From positions 1 to 64,000 of the forward strand of contig JAJTEW010000012.1 of assembly GCA_021299875.1 (NCBI GenBank): 64,000 bases of DNA. The letters run 5' to 3'. The notes under the pieces were generated by a model. That model had not been told where the DNA came from, did no database searches, and saw only the letters and a list, made by a program, of their open reading frames with translations. The translations under genes were made by a program, and so were the position numbers. Each line of letters begins with the position of its first letter. Position 1 is the stretch's first letter. This stretch comes from Comamonadaceae bacterium. GTDB lineage: Bacteria > Pseudomonadota > Gammaproteobacteria > Burkholderiales > Burkholderiaceae_C. Positions 15,855 through 24,628 of the stretch are shown here, piece by piece.

Positions 15855-18149
15855 ATGATTCCAACACCTGCTTCAGTTTTGGCACTTCCGGGGATTCCGG
15901 AGGCTTGGCAAGCAGAAGTTCATACCCTTCTTCAACCCTATGAAAACGTCTCAGCGGGGTTGGAGGTTGACCTTGATGGGAAATTGTATTTCGCCAAAAG
16001 CTTGGTGATTTTGACCGATCAAAGGGTCTTGTTTGGCTCGGGCCTGCAAAAAACTTGGCAAAGCTGGCCATTGCAGCCAGATTTGAGCCTCAAGCTGAGC
16101 GATCACGCCGGAGTGGGGACTTTGGCATTGGTTTCGCCAACCGGACAGCTGGCGGTGTGGCGCTTTACTTTGGGCTTGCAATCGGCTGCGGCCCGCTGGG
16201 TCGCCCAGTTTGAAAAACAGCAGGCCAAGCGCTCGGGCAATGGCACACCTGTGCAGCAAAGTTTGTCGGTCGCCGTGTGCCCAGTGTGCCAAGCGGTCAT
16301 GCGAGACGACGATGACGAATGCCCAAGCTGCGGTCGCGAAGATCTGGCACCGCCTTCGACCTGGACGCTGCTGAAACTGTGGCGTTTTGCCAAGCCTTAC
16401 AAAAAGTCTTTGTTCGCGGGTTTTGTGCTGACCTTGGCCTCGACCGCAGCCACTTTGGTACCCCCTTACCTGACCATGCCGCTGATGGACGAGGTGTTGA
16501 TTCCCTACCAAAACGGTGTGGCCATCGACTCGGGTCTTGTGTCACTTTACTTGTTGGGCCTGTTCGGCGCGGCTTTGTTGGCCTGGGGCTTGGGTTGGGC
16601 CAAAACCTATATTTTGGCTTTGGTGTCCGAGCGCATTGGGGCCGATCTGCGCACGACCACCTACGACCATTTGTTGAATTTGTCCTTGGAGTATTTTGGG
16701 GATCGCCGTACCGGCGACTTGATCGCTCGCATCGGCAATGAAACCGACCGCATCAATGTGTTTTTGTCGCTGCACCTGCTGGATTTTGCGACCGATGTGC
16801 TGATGATTTTGATGACCGCGATCATCCTGTTCACCATCAACCCGACGCTGGCATTGGTGACTTTGCTGCCCCTGCCGTTCATCGGTTGGCTGATTCACCT
16901 GGTGCGCGAACGCTTGCGCACGGGCTTTGAAAAAATTGACCGCGTCTGGGCCGAGGTGACCAATGTGTTGGCCGACACCATTCCCGGCATCCGGGTGGTC
17001 AAGGCCTTTGCACAAGAAGACCGCGAGTCCAAGCGGTTCAGAGATTCAAACCAGCACAACCTGATGGTGAATGACCGCTTGAACCGCGTTTGGGCCTTGT
17101 TTTCACCCACTGTCACCCTCATGACCGAGGTGGGCTTGTTGGTGGTGTGGGGCTTTGGCATTTGGTTGGTGTCAGACGACCAAATCACCGTGGGGGTGTT
17201 GACGGCTTTCTTGGCCTACATCGGCCGCTTTTACGGCCGCTTGGACACCATGAGCCGCATCGTCTCGCACACGCAAAAAGCGGCGTCGGGGGCCAAGCGC
17301 ATCTTTGACATCTTGGACCATGTTTCCAGTGTGCCCGAGCCTGTTCGCCCAGTCGCTTTGCCAGAGCGCGTGCAGGGTCGCATCACGGTGCGCGATGCAG
17401 GCTTTCGCTATGGCAACCGGGCCGTGATCCGCCAGTTGAACCTGGACATCTTGCCGGGCCAGATGATTGGTCTGGTGGGGCACAGCGGTTCTGGCAAAAG
17501 CACGCTGGTCAACCTGATTTGTCGCTTTTACGATGTCAGCGATGGGTCCATTGAATTGGATGGCACCGACATTCGGCATTTGAAAATCGCCGATTACCGC
17601 AGCCAAATTGGCTTGGTTTTGCAAGAGCCTTTTCTCTTTTTTGGCACCATCGCGGACAACATCGCGTATGGCAAACCCGGCGCCACCCGTGAAGACATCG
17701 TGGCTGCTGCGCGGGCGGCGCACGCTCACGAGTTCATCATGCGCATGCCGCAGGCCTATGACTCCTTGGTGGGTGAGCGGGGGCAAGGTCTGTCGGGTGG
17801 CGAGCGCCAGCGCATCTCGATCGCGCGGGCTTTGTTGATCAACCCCCGCATTTTGATTTTGGACGAGGCCACTTCGGCGGTCGACACCGAGACAGAAAAA
17901 GAAATCCAACGGGCTTTGGACAATTTGGTCAGGGGCCGCACCACGATTGCGATTGCGCACAGGTTGTCGACCCTGCGCAAAGCCGACCGTTTGGTGGTGA
18001 TGGACAAAGGCGTCGTGGTGGAAGAGGGCTCGCACGATGCCTTGATCGACGCGCAGGGCGCTTATTGGCGCTTGTACGAAGCGCAGCAGCGCCAAGCCGA
18101 AGCCGAGACGGTCTTGGGTGGTGGCCTTGAACAGAAGGTGCTGGCATGA
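15855..18149 (+). CDS. ABC exporter with N-terminal PH-like and zinc-ribbon region, cyanophycin-linked
   Basis: About 764 residues from the ATG at 15855; a GTG at 15828 in frame is an alternative. Residues 1 to about 130 resemble a bacterial PH-like domain (LVILTDQRVLFGSGLQ). A zinc ribbon follows near residues 142-163 (CPVC, 14 residues, CPSC). Then comes a standard type IV exporter: six transmembrane helices (about 190-470), Walker A GHSGSGKST near residue 542, signature LSGGERQRISIARAL, Walker B ILILDEATSAVD and the AIAHRLSTL histidine switch. It overlaps the DUF1854 gene by ATGA and is divergent from cphA'. I recall similar pairs annotated as cyanophycin-associated. The exported substrate is unknown. 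Confidence 0.88.
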   Translation: MIPTPASVLALPGIPEAWQAEVHTLLQPYENVSAGLEVDLDGKLYFAKSLVILTDQRVLFGSGLQKTWQSWPLQPDLSLKLSDHAGVGTLALVSPTGQLAVWRFTLGLQSAAARWVAQFEKQQAKRSGNGTPVQQSLSVAVCPVCQAVMRDDDDECPSCGREDLAPPSTWTLLKLWRFAKPYKKSLFAGFVLTLASTAATLVPPYLTMPLMDEVLIPYQNGVAIDSGLVSLYLLGLFGAALLAWGLGWAKTYILALVSERIGADLRTTTYDHLLNLSLEYFGDRRTGDLIARIGNETDRINVFLSLHLLDFATDVLMILMTAIILFTINPTLALVTLLPLPFIGWLIHLVRERLRTGFEKIDRVWAEVTNVLADTIPGIRVVKAFAQEDRESKRFRDSNQHNLMVNDRLNRVWALFSPTVTLMTEVGLLVVWGFGIWLVSDDQITVGVLTAFLAYIGRFYGRLDTMSRIVSHTQKAASGAKRIFDILDHVSSVPEPVRPVALPERVQGRITVRDAGFRYGNRAVIRQLNLDILPGQMIGLVGHSGSGKSTLVNLICRFYDVSDGSIELDGTDIRHLKIADYRSQIGLVLQEPFLFFGTIADNIAYGKPGATREDIVAAARAAHAHEFIMRMPQAYDSLVGERGQGLSGGERQRISIARALLINPRILILDEATSAVDTETEKEIQRALDNLVRGRTTIAIAHRLSTLRKADRLVVMDKGVVVEEGSHDALIDAQGAYWRLYEAQQRQAEAETVLGGGLEQKVLA

Positions 18150-18610
18150 ACACATTTGATTTGCAACGCGATGCTTTCGGCCAATGGGTGCTGCACATGC
18201 CCGACGGTGCCCAGCACGGGCCCGTCACAGCCTTGCGGGCTTATCCCGTCACCTCGCCCCACGGGGGCGTGGCGCTGATGGATGCCGAAGGGCATGAACT
18301 GATCTGGTTGGATGCCTTGAATGATTTGTCCTCTGACTTGCAATCGCGTGTGCTGCAAGCCTTGTCTGAGCGGGAATTTTTGCCCGTCATCGATCGGCTG
18401 GAAAGTGTCAGCAGTTTTGCCACCCCCAGCACCTGGACGGTCCAAACCGATCGCGGCACGGCCCGTTTTTTACTCAAAGGTGAGGAAGACATTCGCCGTC
18501 TGACGGGCACGGTGTTGCTGATCAACGATGCCGACGGTGTTCAGTACATGATCCGAGACTTGGCGGCCATGGACAAACACTCACGCAAACTGCTGGACCG
18601 TTTTCTCTGA
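18146..18610 (+). CDS. DUF1854 family protein, cyanophycin-linked
   Basis: 154 residues, no signal peptide or membrane segment. It begins MNTFDLQRDAFGQWVLHMPD and ends with a segment DADGVQYMIRDLAAMDKHSRKLLDRFL-like in character, which I recognise as DUF1854. The start codon overlaps the ABC exporter stop (ATGA), so the two are translationally coupled and probably act together. As I recall, this family recurs beside cphA genes in betaproteobacteria. No biochemical function is known to me. The gene ends six bases before the convergent metallo-hydrolase gene. Confidence 0.8.
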   Translation: MNTFDLQRDAFGQWVLHMPDGAQHGPVTALRAYPVTSPHGGVALMDAEGHELIWLDALNDLSSDLQSRVLQALSEREFLPVIDRLESVSSFATPSTWTVQTDRGTARFLLKGEEDIRRLTGTVLLINDADGVQYMIRDLAAMDKHSRKLLDRFL

Positions 18611-18616
18611 GCCACC

Positions 18617-19981
18617 TCAAAGCGGCCAGACCGAGCCCTGCTCGGGCACCAGGGCGCGCCATTTGATCTCATGCTCGATGCGCTGACGCAGCATGTCGGA
18701 CGCTTCTCGCTCACCGTGCACCACATACACCTGCCCAGGCGCGCTGGGCATTTTGTGCAGCCAACTCAGCAGTTGGTTGGCATCGGCGTGTGCCGAGGCC
18801 GACTCGATTTGTGCTACTTCGGCCCTGACCGCGACATCTTGTGCATGGATGCGGATGGTGCCGCGGCCACTGGCCAGCGCGGCACCGCGCGTGCCTGGTG
18901 CTTGGTAACCCGTCAAGACGATCAAATTGCGGTGGTCACCTGCGTAGTGAACCAGGTGGTGCAAAACCCGCCCACCGGTGGCCATGCCACTGGCCGCCAA
19001 GATCACCATGGGCCCATGCCGATGCGCCAAAGACTTGGACTGTTCGGGCGTCTCCAGCATGGTGGCCACATGGTCCATTTGGCGCACTTCTTGCGCACTC
19101 AGACGGTGCTCGCCCGGGTGCCGCTCAAACAAAGCCGTGGTGTGGATGGCCATCGGACTGTCCAGAAAAATCGGCAAGCTTTTGGGGATTTCCCCTGCGG
19201 CCTTGAGCTGTGCGATGGTGTGTAAAACCGCTTGTGCCCGCCCAACGGCGAACACCGGCACCACGGCCACACCGCCACGAGCTGCCAGTTTTTTCAGGAG
19301 CGGCCCAAGTTCCTCGAACAGCTTTTCCTTGGGGTGCTGACGGTCGCCATAGGTCGATTCGATCAGCACCGTGTCGGCCTGTGGCGGCGGCTCCGGCGGG
19401 TTCATCAACGGGTCGTCGGGGCGACCCAAATCGCCCGAAAACAGAACGCGTCGCCCGTCCACATCCAGCAGCAAACTGGCCGCGCCCAGAATGTGCCCCG
19501 CAGGCTGAAAGCGGGCCTTCCAGCCGCGAATCGGCTCGAACCAGGGCCCCATGGGCTCGGCGCGCAGTTGCTTGAGGCTTTGTATGGCCTCTTGCTTGGT
19601 GTAGAGCGGCAAGGCCGGGGTGTGTTTGGAAAAAGCGTGTCGGTTGGCAAAAAACGCGTCTTCCTCCTGAATGTGTCCGCTGTCGGGCAACAAAATACTG
19701 ACCAGGTCGCAGGTGGCGGCGCTGGCATGCACCCGACCCCGAAAACCATTTTTAACCAACAGAGGCAAGTATCCGCTGTGGTCCAGGTGGGCATGGGTGA
19801 GGACCACCGCATCGATTTGTGCCGCATCGACGGGCAAAGGGTGCCAGTTGCGCAAACGCAGCTGTTTGTAGCCCTGAAACAGCCCGCAATCGACCAACAG
19901 CCTTTTTTCGTGGTGCTCGATCAGGTACTTGGAGCCGGTGACGGTGTCGGCTCCGCCAAGAAAGGTGATGGTGGCGCTCAT
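18617..19981 (-). CDS. Beta-CASP metallo-beta-lactamase-fold RNase-like protein
   Basis: 454 residues from the ATG at 19981. The metallo-hydrolase core has VVLTHAHLDHSGYLPLL (HxHxDH zinc motif), LFSGDLGR and IESTYGDR, followed by a beta-CASP insert and the RMM-like region ILAASGMATGGRVLHHL, and a late VVHGE motif. This is the architecture of RNase J/CPSF73-like nucleases; the short bacterial form is usually annotated as an mRNA 3'-end processing-like exonuclease. It likely acts on RNA in the cytoplasm, though the substrate is not established. It follows dnaJ on the same strand after a 247-bp spacer with tandem hairpins. Confidence 0.87.
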   Translation of the reverse strand: MSATITFLGGADTVTGSKYLIEHHEKRLLVDCGLFQGYKQLRLRNWHPLPVDAAQIDAVVLTHAHLDHSGYLPLLVKNGFRGRVHASAATCDLVSILLPDSGHIQEEDAFFANRHAFSKHTPALPLYTKQEAIQSLKQLRAEPMGPWFEPIRGWKARFQPAGHILGAASLLLDVDGRRVLFSGDLGRPDDPLMNPPEPPPQADTVLIESTYGDRQHPKEKLFEELGPLLKKLAARGGVAVVPVFAVGRAQAVLHTIAQLKAAGEIPKSLPIFLDSPMAIHTTALFERHPGEHRLSAQEVRQMDHVATMLETPEQSKSLAHRHGPMVILAASGMATGGRVLHHLVHYAGDHRNLIVLTGYQAPGTRGAALASGRGTIRIHAQDVAVRAEVAQIESASAHADANQLLSWLHKMPSAPGQVYVVHGEREASDMLRQRIEHEIKWRALVPEQGSVWPL

Positions 19982-20061
19982 GCCGCCATGGTCACGCGAA
20001 TGAGGGGCGATCTGTTTGACTTGGGTCAACTAAGACGTTGGCCAGAGAATTCGGCCCGAAA

Positions 20062-20206
20062 TGCGTGAGGGGTTGCGGCGGGTTCCTCATGGCGGGTACG
20101 CAAAAATCCTCACCCGCCGCAACCCCTCACGCACGTTCTCTCGGGCTGCGGAGGGTTCCTCATGGCGGATACTAAAAACCGTCACCCGCCGCAAGCCCTC
20201 TCGCAC
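20062..20206. repeat. Tandem pair of about 60-bp palindromic elements downstream of dnaJ
   Basis: Two similar units, 20074-20134 and 20147-20206 (73-bp period), each read GCGG(C/A)GGGTTCCTCATGGCGG and then a mirror-image CACCCGCCGCAA(C/G)CCCTC. In the first, a 22-base perfect inverted repeat is formed by 20062-20083 and 20112-20133. There is no T-tract. They lie between the dnaJ stop and the start of the metallo-hydrolase gene and look like REP-type extragenic elements or an mRNA stabiliser. Confidence 0.75.
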
Positions 20207-20228
20207 TGCCTTGCGGGTCATCTGAGAC

Positions 20229-21368
20229 TCAAGCCCCGAAGAAGCCCTTCAACTTATCGGTCCAGGTTTCTCCGCTGGGTTGGTGCTTGCCACCGCCCTT
20301 GGAGAGCGACTCCTCGAACTCCTTGAGCAGTTTCTTTTGGTGCTCGGTCAGTTTGACAGGCGTCTCCACCGTGATGTGGCAATACAGGTCGCCCGGGTAG
20401 CTGCCGCGCACGCCCTTGATGCCCTTGCCGCGCAAGCGGAACTGCTTGCCCGTCTGGGTACCTTCGGGGATGTCGATGGCCGCTTTGCCGCCCAGCGTGG
20501 GCACTTCGATCTCGCCGCCCAAAGCCGCTTTGGAAAAACCGATGGGCACCGCGCAGTGCAGGTCGTCGCCATCGCGCTCGAAGATGTCGTGCTTTTTCAG
20601 GCGAATCTCGATGAACAAGTCGCCCGGTGGTCCGCCATTCGTCCCGGGCTCGCCATTGCCCGCGCTGCGGATGCGCATGCCGTCGTCGATGCCGGCCGGA
20701 ATTTTGACTTCCAGGGTTTTTTGTTTTTTGAGCTTGCCTTGTCCGTGGCAGGTGCCGCAAGGCTCGGGGATGATCTTGCCCGTTCCCCGGCAGGTGGGGC
20801 AGGTTTGTTGGACGCTGAAAAAGCCCTGGCGCATCTGGACTTGGCCTTGGCCGTGGCAAGTGCCGCAAGCTTTCACGCTGGTGCCGGGTTTGGCGCCGGT
20901 GCCGCTGCAGGTGTCGCAAGCGTCCCAGCTCGGAATGCGCAGTTGCGAGTCCTTGCCGTTGGCCGCTTCTTCCAGCGTGATTTCCATCGCGTAGCTGAGG
21001 TCTGCGCCACGGAACACCTGGCGTCCACCGCCGCGTCCGCCGCGGCCTTGGCCGCCAAAGATGTCACCAAAGATGTCACCAAATGCGTCGCCAAAACCAC
21101 CAAAGCCCTCGGCACCGCCGCGCATATTGGGGTCCACGCCGGCGTGCCCATGCTGGTCGTAAGCCGCGCGCTTTTGGGGGTCGGACAACATCTCGTAGGC
21201 CTCTTTGCCCTCTTTGAACTTGGCCTCGGCTTCTTTGGCCTTGGCGTCTTCGCCCTGGTTGCGGTCAGGGTGGTACTTCATCGCCAGCTTGCGATAAGCC
21301 TTTTTGATGTCATCGTCAGAGGCGTTTTTGGCAACGCCCAGCACTTCGTAAAAATCTCGTTTGGCCAT
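20229..21368 (-). CDS. dnaJ: Chaperone DnaJ (Hsp40)
   Basis: 379 residues from the ATG at 21368 ([12 protein letters not shown]). The J domain contains the HPD motif ([10 protein letters not shown]), followed by a Gly/Phe-rich linker and four CxxCxGxG zinc-finger repeats ([32 protein letters not shown]), then the C-terminal substrate-binding domains. It delivers unfolded proteins to DnaK and stimulates its ATPase. It lies downstream of dnaK in the usual order grpE, dnaK, dnaJ, with a 102-bp spacer that holds a small hairpin. Confidence 0.98.
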   Translation of the reverse strand: MAKRDFYEVLGVAKNASDDDIKKAYRKLAMKYHPDRNQGEDAKAKEAEAKFKEGKEAYEMLSDPQKRAAYDQHGHAGVDPNMRGGAEGFGGFGDAFGDIFGDIFGGQGRGGRGGGRQVFRGADLSYAMEITLEEAANGKDSQLRIPSWDACDTCSGTGAKPGTSVKACGTCHGQGQVQMRQGFFSVQQTCPTCRGTGKIIPEPCGTCHGQGKLKKQKTLEVKIPAGIDDGMRIRSAGNGEPGTNGGPPGDLFIEIRLKKHDIFERDGDDLHCAVPIGFSKAALGGEIEVPTLGGKAAIDIPEGTQTGKQFRLRGKGIKGVRGSYPGDLYCHITVETPVKLTEHQKKLLKEFEESLSKGGGKHQPSGETWTDKLKGFFGA

Positions 21369-21442
21369 GAGGCAATCCAACCGTTAGAACAAGAACGCCG
21401 CGAAGGCGATTCAGGGGGGCTGAACCGGCTTGCGCGGCGGGA

Positions 21443-21459
21443 CTGCGGCCAGGCCGCAG
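21443..21459 (-). other. Short hairpin between dnaK and dnaJ
   Basis: CTGCGGCC, one base, GGCCGCAG: a perfect 8-bp stem just after the dnaK stop, without a T-tract. It may stabilise the dnaK transcript end or mark a processing point; a full terminator is not evident. Confidence 0.45.
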
Positions 21460-21470
21460 AGGGTAGGGTG

Positions 21471-23399
21471 TTAGCCCTTTTTGACTTCCTTGACTTCTGC
21501 GTCCACCACATTGTCGTCTTGTGGCTTGGCATCGGTTGCACCGGCAGCGCCTGCACTGGCAGCGGCTTGCTGGGCTTGCATGTCGGCATAGACTTTCTCG
21601 CCCAGCTTTTGGCTGGCCGTCATCAAGGCTTCGGTCTTGGCTTCGATGGCGTCTTTGTCTTCGCCTTTCAACACTTCTTCCAAATCCTTGGCGGCGGCTT
21701 CGATGGCTTCTTTCTCAGCCGCTTCGATCTTGTCGCCGTGCTCGGTCAAACTCTTCTTGACGCTGTGCACAGCGGCTTCGCCCGCGTTGCGCGCTTGCAC
21801 GAGTTCGAGCTTTTTCTTGTCTTCCACCGCATTGAGCTCGGCGTCTTTCACCATCTGCTGGATTTCGGCTTCTGACAAACCGGAGTTGGCCTTGATCGTG
21901 ATCTTGTTTTCTTTGCCCGTGCCCTTGTCTTTGGCGCCCACGTGCAAGATGCCGTTAGCGTCGATGTCAAAAGACACTTCGATCTGAGGCGTGCCGCGCG
22001 CTGCGGGTGGGATGCCTTCGAGGTTGAACTCGCCCAGGGCCTTGTTGCCGCTGGCGATTTCGCGCTCACCCTGGAACACCTTGATGGTCACCGCCGGCTG
22101 GTTGTCTTCGGCGGTTGAGAAGGTCTGGGCAAACTTGGTCGGGATGGTGGTGTTCTTGGTGATCATCTTGGTCATCACGCCACCCATGGTCTCAATGCCC
22201 AAAGACAAAGGCGTCACGTCCAGCAGCAGCACGTCGGTGCGGTCACCCGACAACACCTGACCTTGAATCGCAGCGCCCACGGCCACGGCTTCGTCGGGGT
22301 TCACGTCCTTGCGGGGTTCCTTGCCGAAGAACTCTTTGACTTTCTCTTGCACCTTGGGCATGCGGGACATGCCGCCGACCAAAATGATGTCGTCGATCTC
22401 GCCCACCGACACGCCCGCGTCCTTGATGGCCATACGGCAAGGGGCGATGGTGCGCTCGATCAGCTCTTCCACCAATTGCTCGAGCTTGGCGCGCGTCAGC
22501 TTGATGTTCAGGTGCTTGGGACCGGTGGCGTCGGCCGTGATGTAAGGCAGGTTGACATCGGTGGAGGCCGAGCTGGACAACTCGATCTTGGCCTTTTCAG
22601 CGGACTCTTTGAGGCGCTGCAGGGCCAACACGTCTTTGGCCAAATCCACGCCGGATTCTTTCTTGAACTCGGCAATGATGAAATCGATGATGCGCTGGTC
22701 AAAGTCTTCGCCGCCCAGGAAGGTGTCGCCGTTGGTGGACAGCACTTCGAATTGCTTTTCCCCGTCGACGTCGGCGATCTCGATGATGGACACGTCAAAC
22801 GTGCCGCCACCCAAGTCGTACACGGCGATCTTGCGGTCGCCCTTTTCCTGCTTGTCCAGGCCAAAAGCCAAGGCTGCAGCGGTAGGCTCATTGATGATGC
22901 GCTTGACGTCCAGACCGGCAATGCGGCCAGCGTCTTTGGTGGCTTGGCGCTGGGCGTCGTTGAAGTAAGCGGGCACCGTGATCACGGCCTCAGTGACTTC
23001 TTCACCCAGGTAGTCTTCGGCGGTCTTTTTCATCTTGCGCAGGATTTCAGCGCTGATCTGAGGCGGGGCCAGTTTGTTGCCGCGCACTTCCACCCAGGCG
23101 TCGCCGTTGTCGGCTTTGGCGATGGTGTAGGGCATCAGGTCGATGTCTTTTTGGACTTCTTTTTCTGCGAACTTGCGGCCGATCAGGCGCTTGACCGCGT
23201 ACAGCGTGTTGCGGGGGTTGGTCACCGCTTGGCGCTTGGCCGAAGCGCCGACCAAGATTTCGCCGTCTTCTTGGTAAGCAATGATGGACGGGGTGGTGCG
23301 AGCGCCTTCGGCGTTCTCGATCACTTTGGTCGAGTTGCCTTCCATGATGGCCACACAAGAGTTGGTGGTGCCCAAGTCAATGCCAATGATTCTTCCCAT
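21471..23399 (-). CDS. dnaK: Chaperone DnaK (Hsp70)
   Basis: 642 residues, the normal bacterial length. It opens [21 protein letters not shown] and shows the ATPase signatures [15 protein letters not shown] and [14 protein letters not shown], the linker [18 protein letters not shown] and a C-terminal lid ending in an acidic/basic tail (EVKEVKKG). It folds and protects proteins with DnaJ and GrpE. It lies 96 bp downstream of grpE, with a possible heat-shock promoter in that gap. Confidence 0.99.
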   Translation of the reverse strand: MGRIIGIDLGTTNSCVAIMEGNSTKVIENAEGARTTPSIIAYQEDGEILVGASAKRQAVTNPRNTLYAVKRLIGRKFAEKEVQKDIDLMPYTIAKADNGDAWVEVRGNKLAPPQISAEILRKMKKTAEDYLGEEVTEAVITVPAYFNDAQRQATKDAGRIAGLDVKRIINEPTAAALAFGLDKQEKGDRKIAVYDLGGGTFDVSIIEIADVDGEKQFEVLSTNGDTFLGGEDFDQRIIDFIIAEFKKESGVDLAKDVLALQRLKESAEKAKIELSSSASTDVNLPYITADATGPKHLNIKLTRAKLEQLVEELIERTIAPCRMAIKDAGVSVGEIDDIILVGGMSRMPKVQEKVKEFFGKEPRKDVNPDEAVAVGAAIQGQVLSGDRTDVLLLDVTPLSLGIETMGGVMTKMITKNTTIPTKFAQTFSTAEDNQPAVTIKVFQGEREIASGNKALGEFNLEGIPPAARGTPQIEVSFDIDANGILHVGAKDKGTGKENKITIKANSGLSEAEIQQMVKDAELNAVEDKKKLELVQARNAGEAAVHSVKKSLTEHGDKIEAAEKEAIEAAAKDLEEVLKGEDKDAIEAKTEALMTASQKLGEKVYADMQAQQAAASAGAAGATDAKPQDDNVVDAEVKEVKKG

Positions 23400-23438
23400 T
23401 TTGATGCTCCGAAATTGAGTGAAAGTGTTGATGTTTGG

Positions 23439-23468
23439 TAATTGAGGCGGGGGCTGTCAGTTTTCAAG
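23439..23468 (-). promoter_or_regulatory. Possible sigma-32 promoter before dnaK
   Basis: On the minus strand CTTGAAAA (23468-23461) matches the sigma-32 -35 element well; the -10 is poorer (CCCGCCTCAATTA, 23451-23439). It would give dnaK a second heat-inducible start in addition to the grpE promoter. Confidence 0.35.
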
Positions 23469-23495
23469 TCCCCACACGCCAAAAGAGGATGTTGT

Positions 23496-24038
23496 TTATT
23501 TGGGGGCCGTCACGGTCACCAAAGCCGGGCGCAGCACACGATCGGCAATTTGGTAGCCTTTTTGCAGTACCGAGACCACGGTGTTGGCTTCCTGTTCAGC
23601 AGGCACTACGCTGATGGCTTGGTGGTGGTGCGGATCGAATTTGGTGCCGGCAGGCGGATCGATGGCGAGCACTTTGTTGCGCTCGAGTGCGCTTTTGAGC
23701 TGACGCAAGGTGGCCTCAGAGCCTTCGCGGATTTGCTCAATCGTCACATTCGGGATGGCCAGGCCGGCTTCCAGGCTGTCCAGCACCGGCAGCAGGCTGT
23801 CGGCGAAACCCTCGACCGCGAACTTGCGCGCCTTGGCGATTTCGTCGTCGGCACGGCGGCGCGCATTTTGCACATCGGCTTGGGCGCGCAGGTATTGGTC
23901 GGCCAAATCGGCGTTTTGTGCCTTCAGGTTGGCCAGTTCGGCTTGCGCATCGCCCAGCGGATCGGCGGACGCCAAGGCAGCGGCCAACTCTTCTTCGCTT
24001 GGGGCCGGTGTGGGTGGGGTGTGAGTGGGTTCTGACAT
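23496..24038 (-). CDS. grpE: Nucleotide exchange factor GrpE
   Basis: 180 residues from the ATG at 24038; a longer frame upstream adds unlikely residues across the promoter. An acidic, Pro-rich N-terminus precedes a long coiled coil ([34 protein letters not shown]) and the C-terminal beta domain with [21 protein letters not shown] and [14 protein letters not shown]. It releases ADP from DnaK. First gene of the grpE-dnaK-dnaJ cluster, preceded by a clear heat-shock promoter. Confidence 0.97.
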   Translation of the reverse strand: MSEPTHTPPTPAPSEEELAAALASADPLGDAQAELANLKAQNADLADQYLRAQADVQNARRRADDEIAKARKFAVEGFADSLLPVLDSLEAGLAIPNVTIEQIREGSEATLRQLKSALERNKVLAIDPPAGTKFDPHHHQAISVVPAEQEANTVVSVLQKGYQIADRVLRPALVTVTAPK

Positions 24039-24072
24039 GAACAATGACCGCAAAAAAATGTTGACCCCTGAC

Positions 24073-24100
24073 AAATAGGGGCGTTGTCTCAGGCTTCAAG
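24073..24100 (-). promoter_or_regulatory. Sigma-32 (heat-shock) promoter of grpE
   Basis: On the minus strand CTTGAA (24100-24095), 13 bp, CCCCTATTT (24081-24073), close to the sigma-32 consensus CTTGAA-N13-CCCCATNT. It sits about 35 bp before the grpE start, directly after the terminator of the FKBP gene, so the chaperone cluster starts its own heat-inducible transcript here. Confidence 0.7.
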
Positions 24101-24135
24101 AGGCGCTAAAAGGAGGACATGGCGGGCTTGGCCCC

Positions 24136-24159
24136 AAAAAAACCCGCCAAACGGCGGGT
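24136..24159 (-). terminator. Intrinsic terminator of the FKBP gene
   Basis: On the minus strand ACCCGCC (24159-24153), a 4-base loop, GGCGGGT (24148-24142), followed by a run of T (24142-24136). A standard Rho-independent terminator just after the isomerase gene, insulating it from grpE. Confidence 0.85.
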
Positions 24160-24185
24160 GGGGCCGGCGCCAGGTGGGACGGGAA

Positions 24186-24536
24186 TCAGTTCAGTTCCAA
24201 CAGTTCCACGTCGAATTTCAAGGTGGCGTTGGGGGGGATCACACCGCCAGCACCGCGTGCGCCATAGCCCAGCTCCGCCGGGATGATCAGGGTGCGCTGA
24301 CCGCCGACTTTCATACCGGCCACGCCTTCGTCCCAGCCTTTGATGACCATGCCAGCACCCAAGCCGAACACGAACGGGTCACGGCGGTCGCGGCTGGAGT
24401 CGAATTTGGCGCCTTGCTGGCCGTCCTTGTAGAGCCAGCCGGTGTAGTGCACCGTGACGTCCTGGCCTGCTGTCGCGACTTCGCCTTCGCCGACAACGGT
24501 GTCTTCGTATTGCAGGCCGGAAGGGGTGGTGTTCAT
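24186..24536 (-). CDS. FKBP-type peptidyl-prolyl cis-trans isomerase
   Basis: 116 residues from the ATG at 24536, chosen because AGGA lies eight bases upstream; ATGs further up in the frame are less well placed. The single FKBP domain is complete: VTVHYTGWLYKDG, FDSSRDR, PFVFGLGAGMVIKGWDEGVAGMKVG, IPAELGYGARGAG and VIPPNATLKFDVELL, including the residues that line the proline pocket. No signal peptide, so it is cytoplasmic. It assists folding of proline-containing chains. It has its own terminator and lies between the FAH-family gene and grpE. Confidence 0.96.
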   Translation of the reverse strand: MNTTPSGLQYEDTVVGEGEVATAGQDVTVHYTGWLYKDGQQGAKFDSSRDRRDPFVFGLGAGMVIKGWDEGVAGMKVGGQRTLIIPAELGYGARGAGGVIPPNATLKFDVELLELN

Positions 24537-24628
24537 GGGGGTCATCCTGTCAGAAAGGACCCGGCGCCGCTGCTGGGTCACCGGGGTGTGGAAAACCCAA
24601 AATTATGCCAGCCCCAAGTCAGGGGCGT

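Noticed and set aside
20074..20206. Possible CRISPR-like repeats
   Set aside because: Only two imperfect units that are themselves palindromic, with no spacer series and no cas genes.
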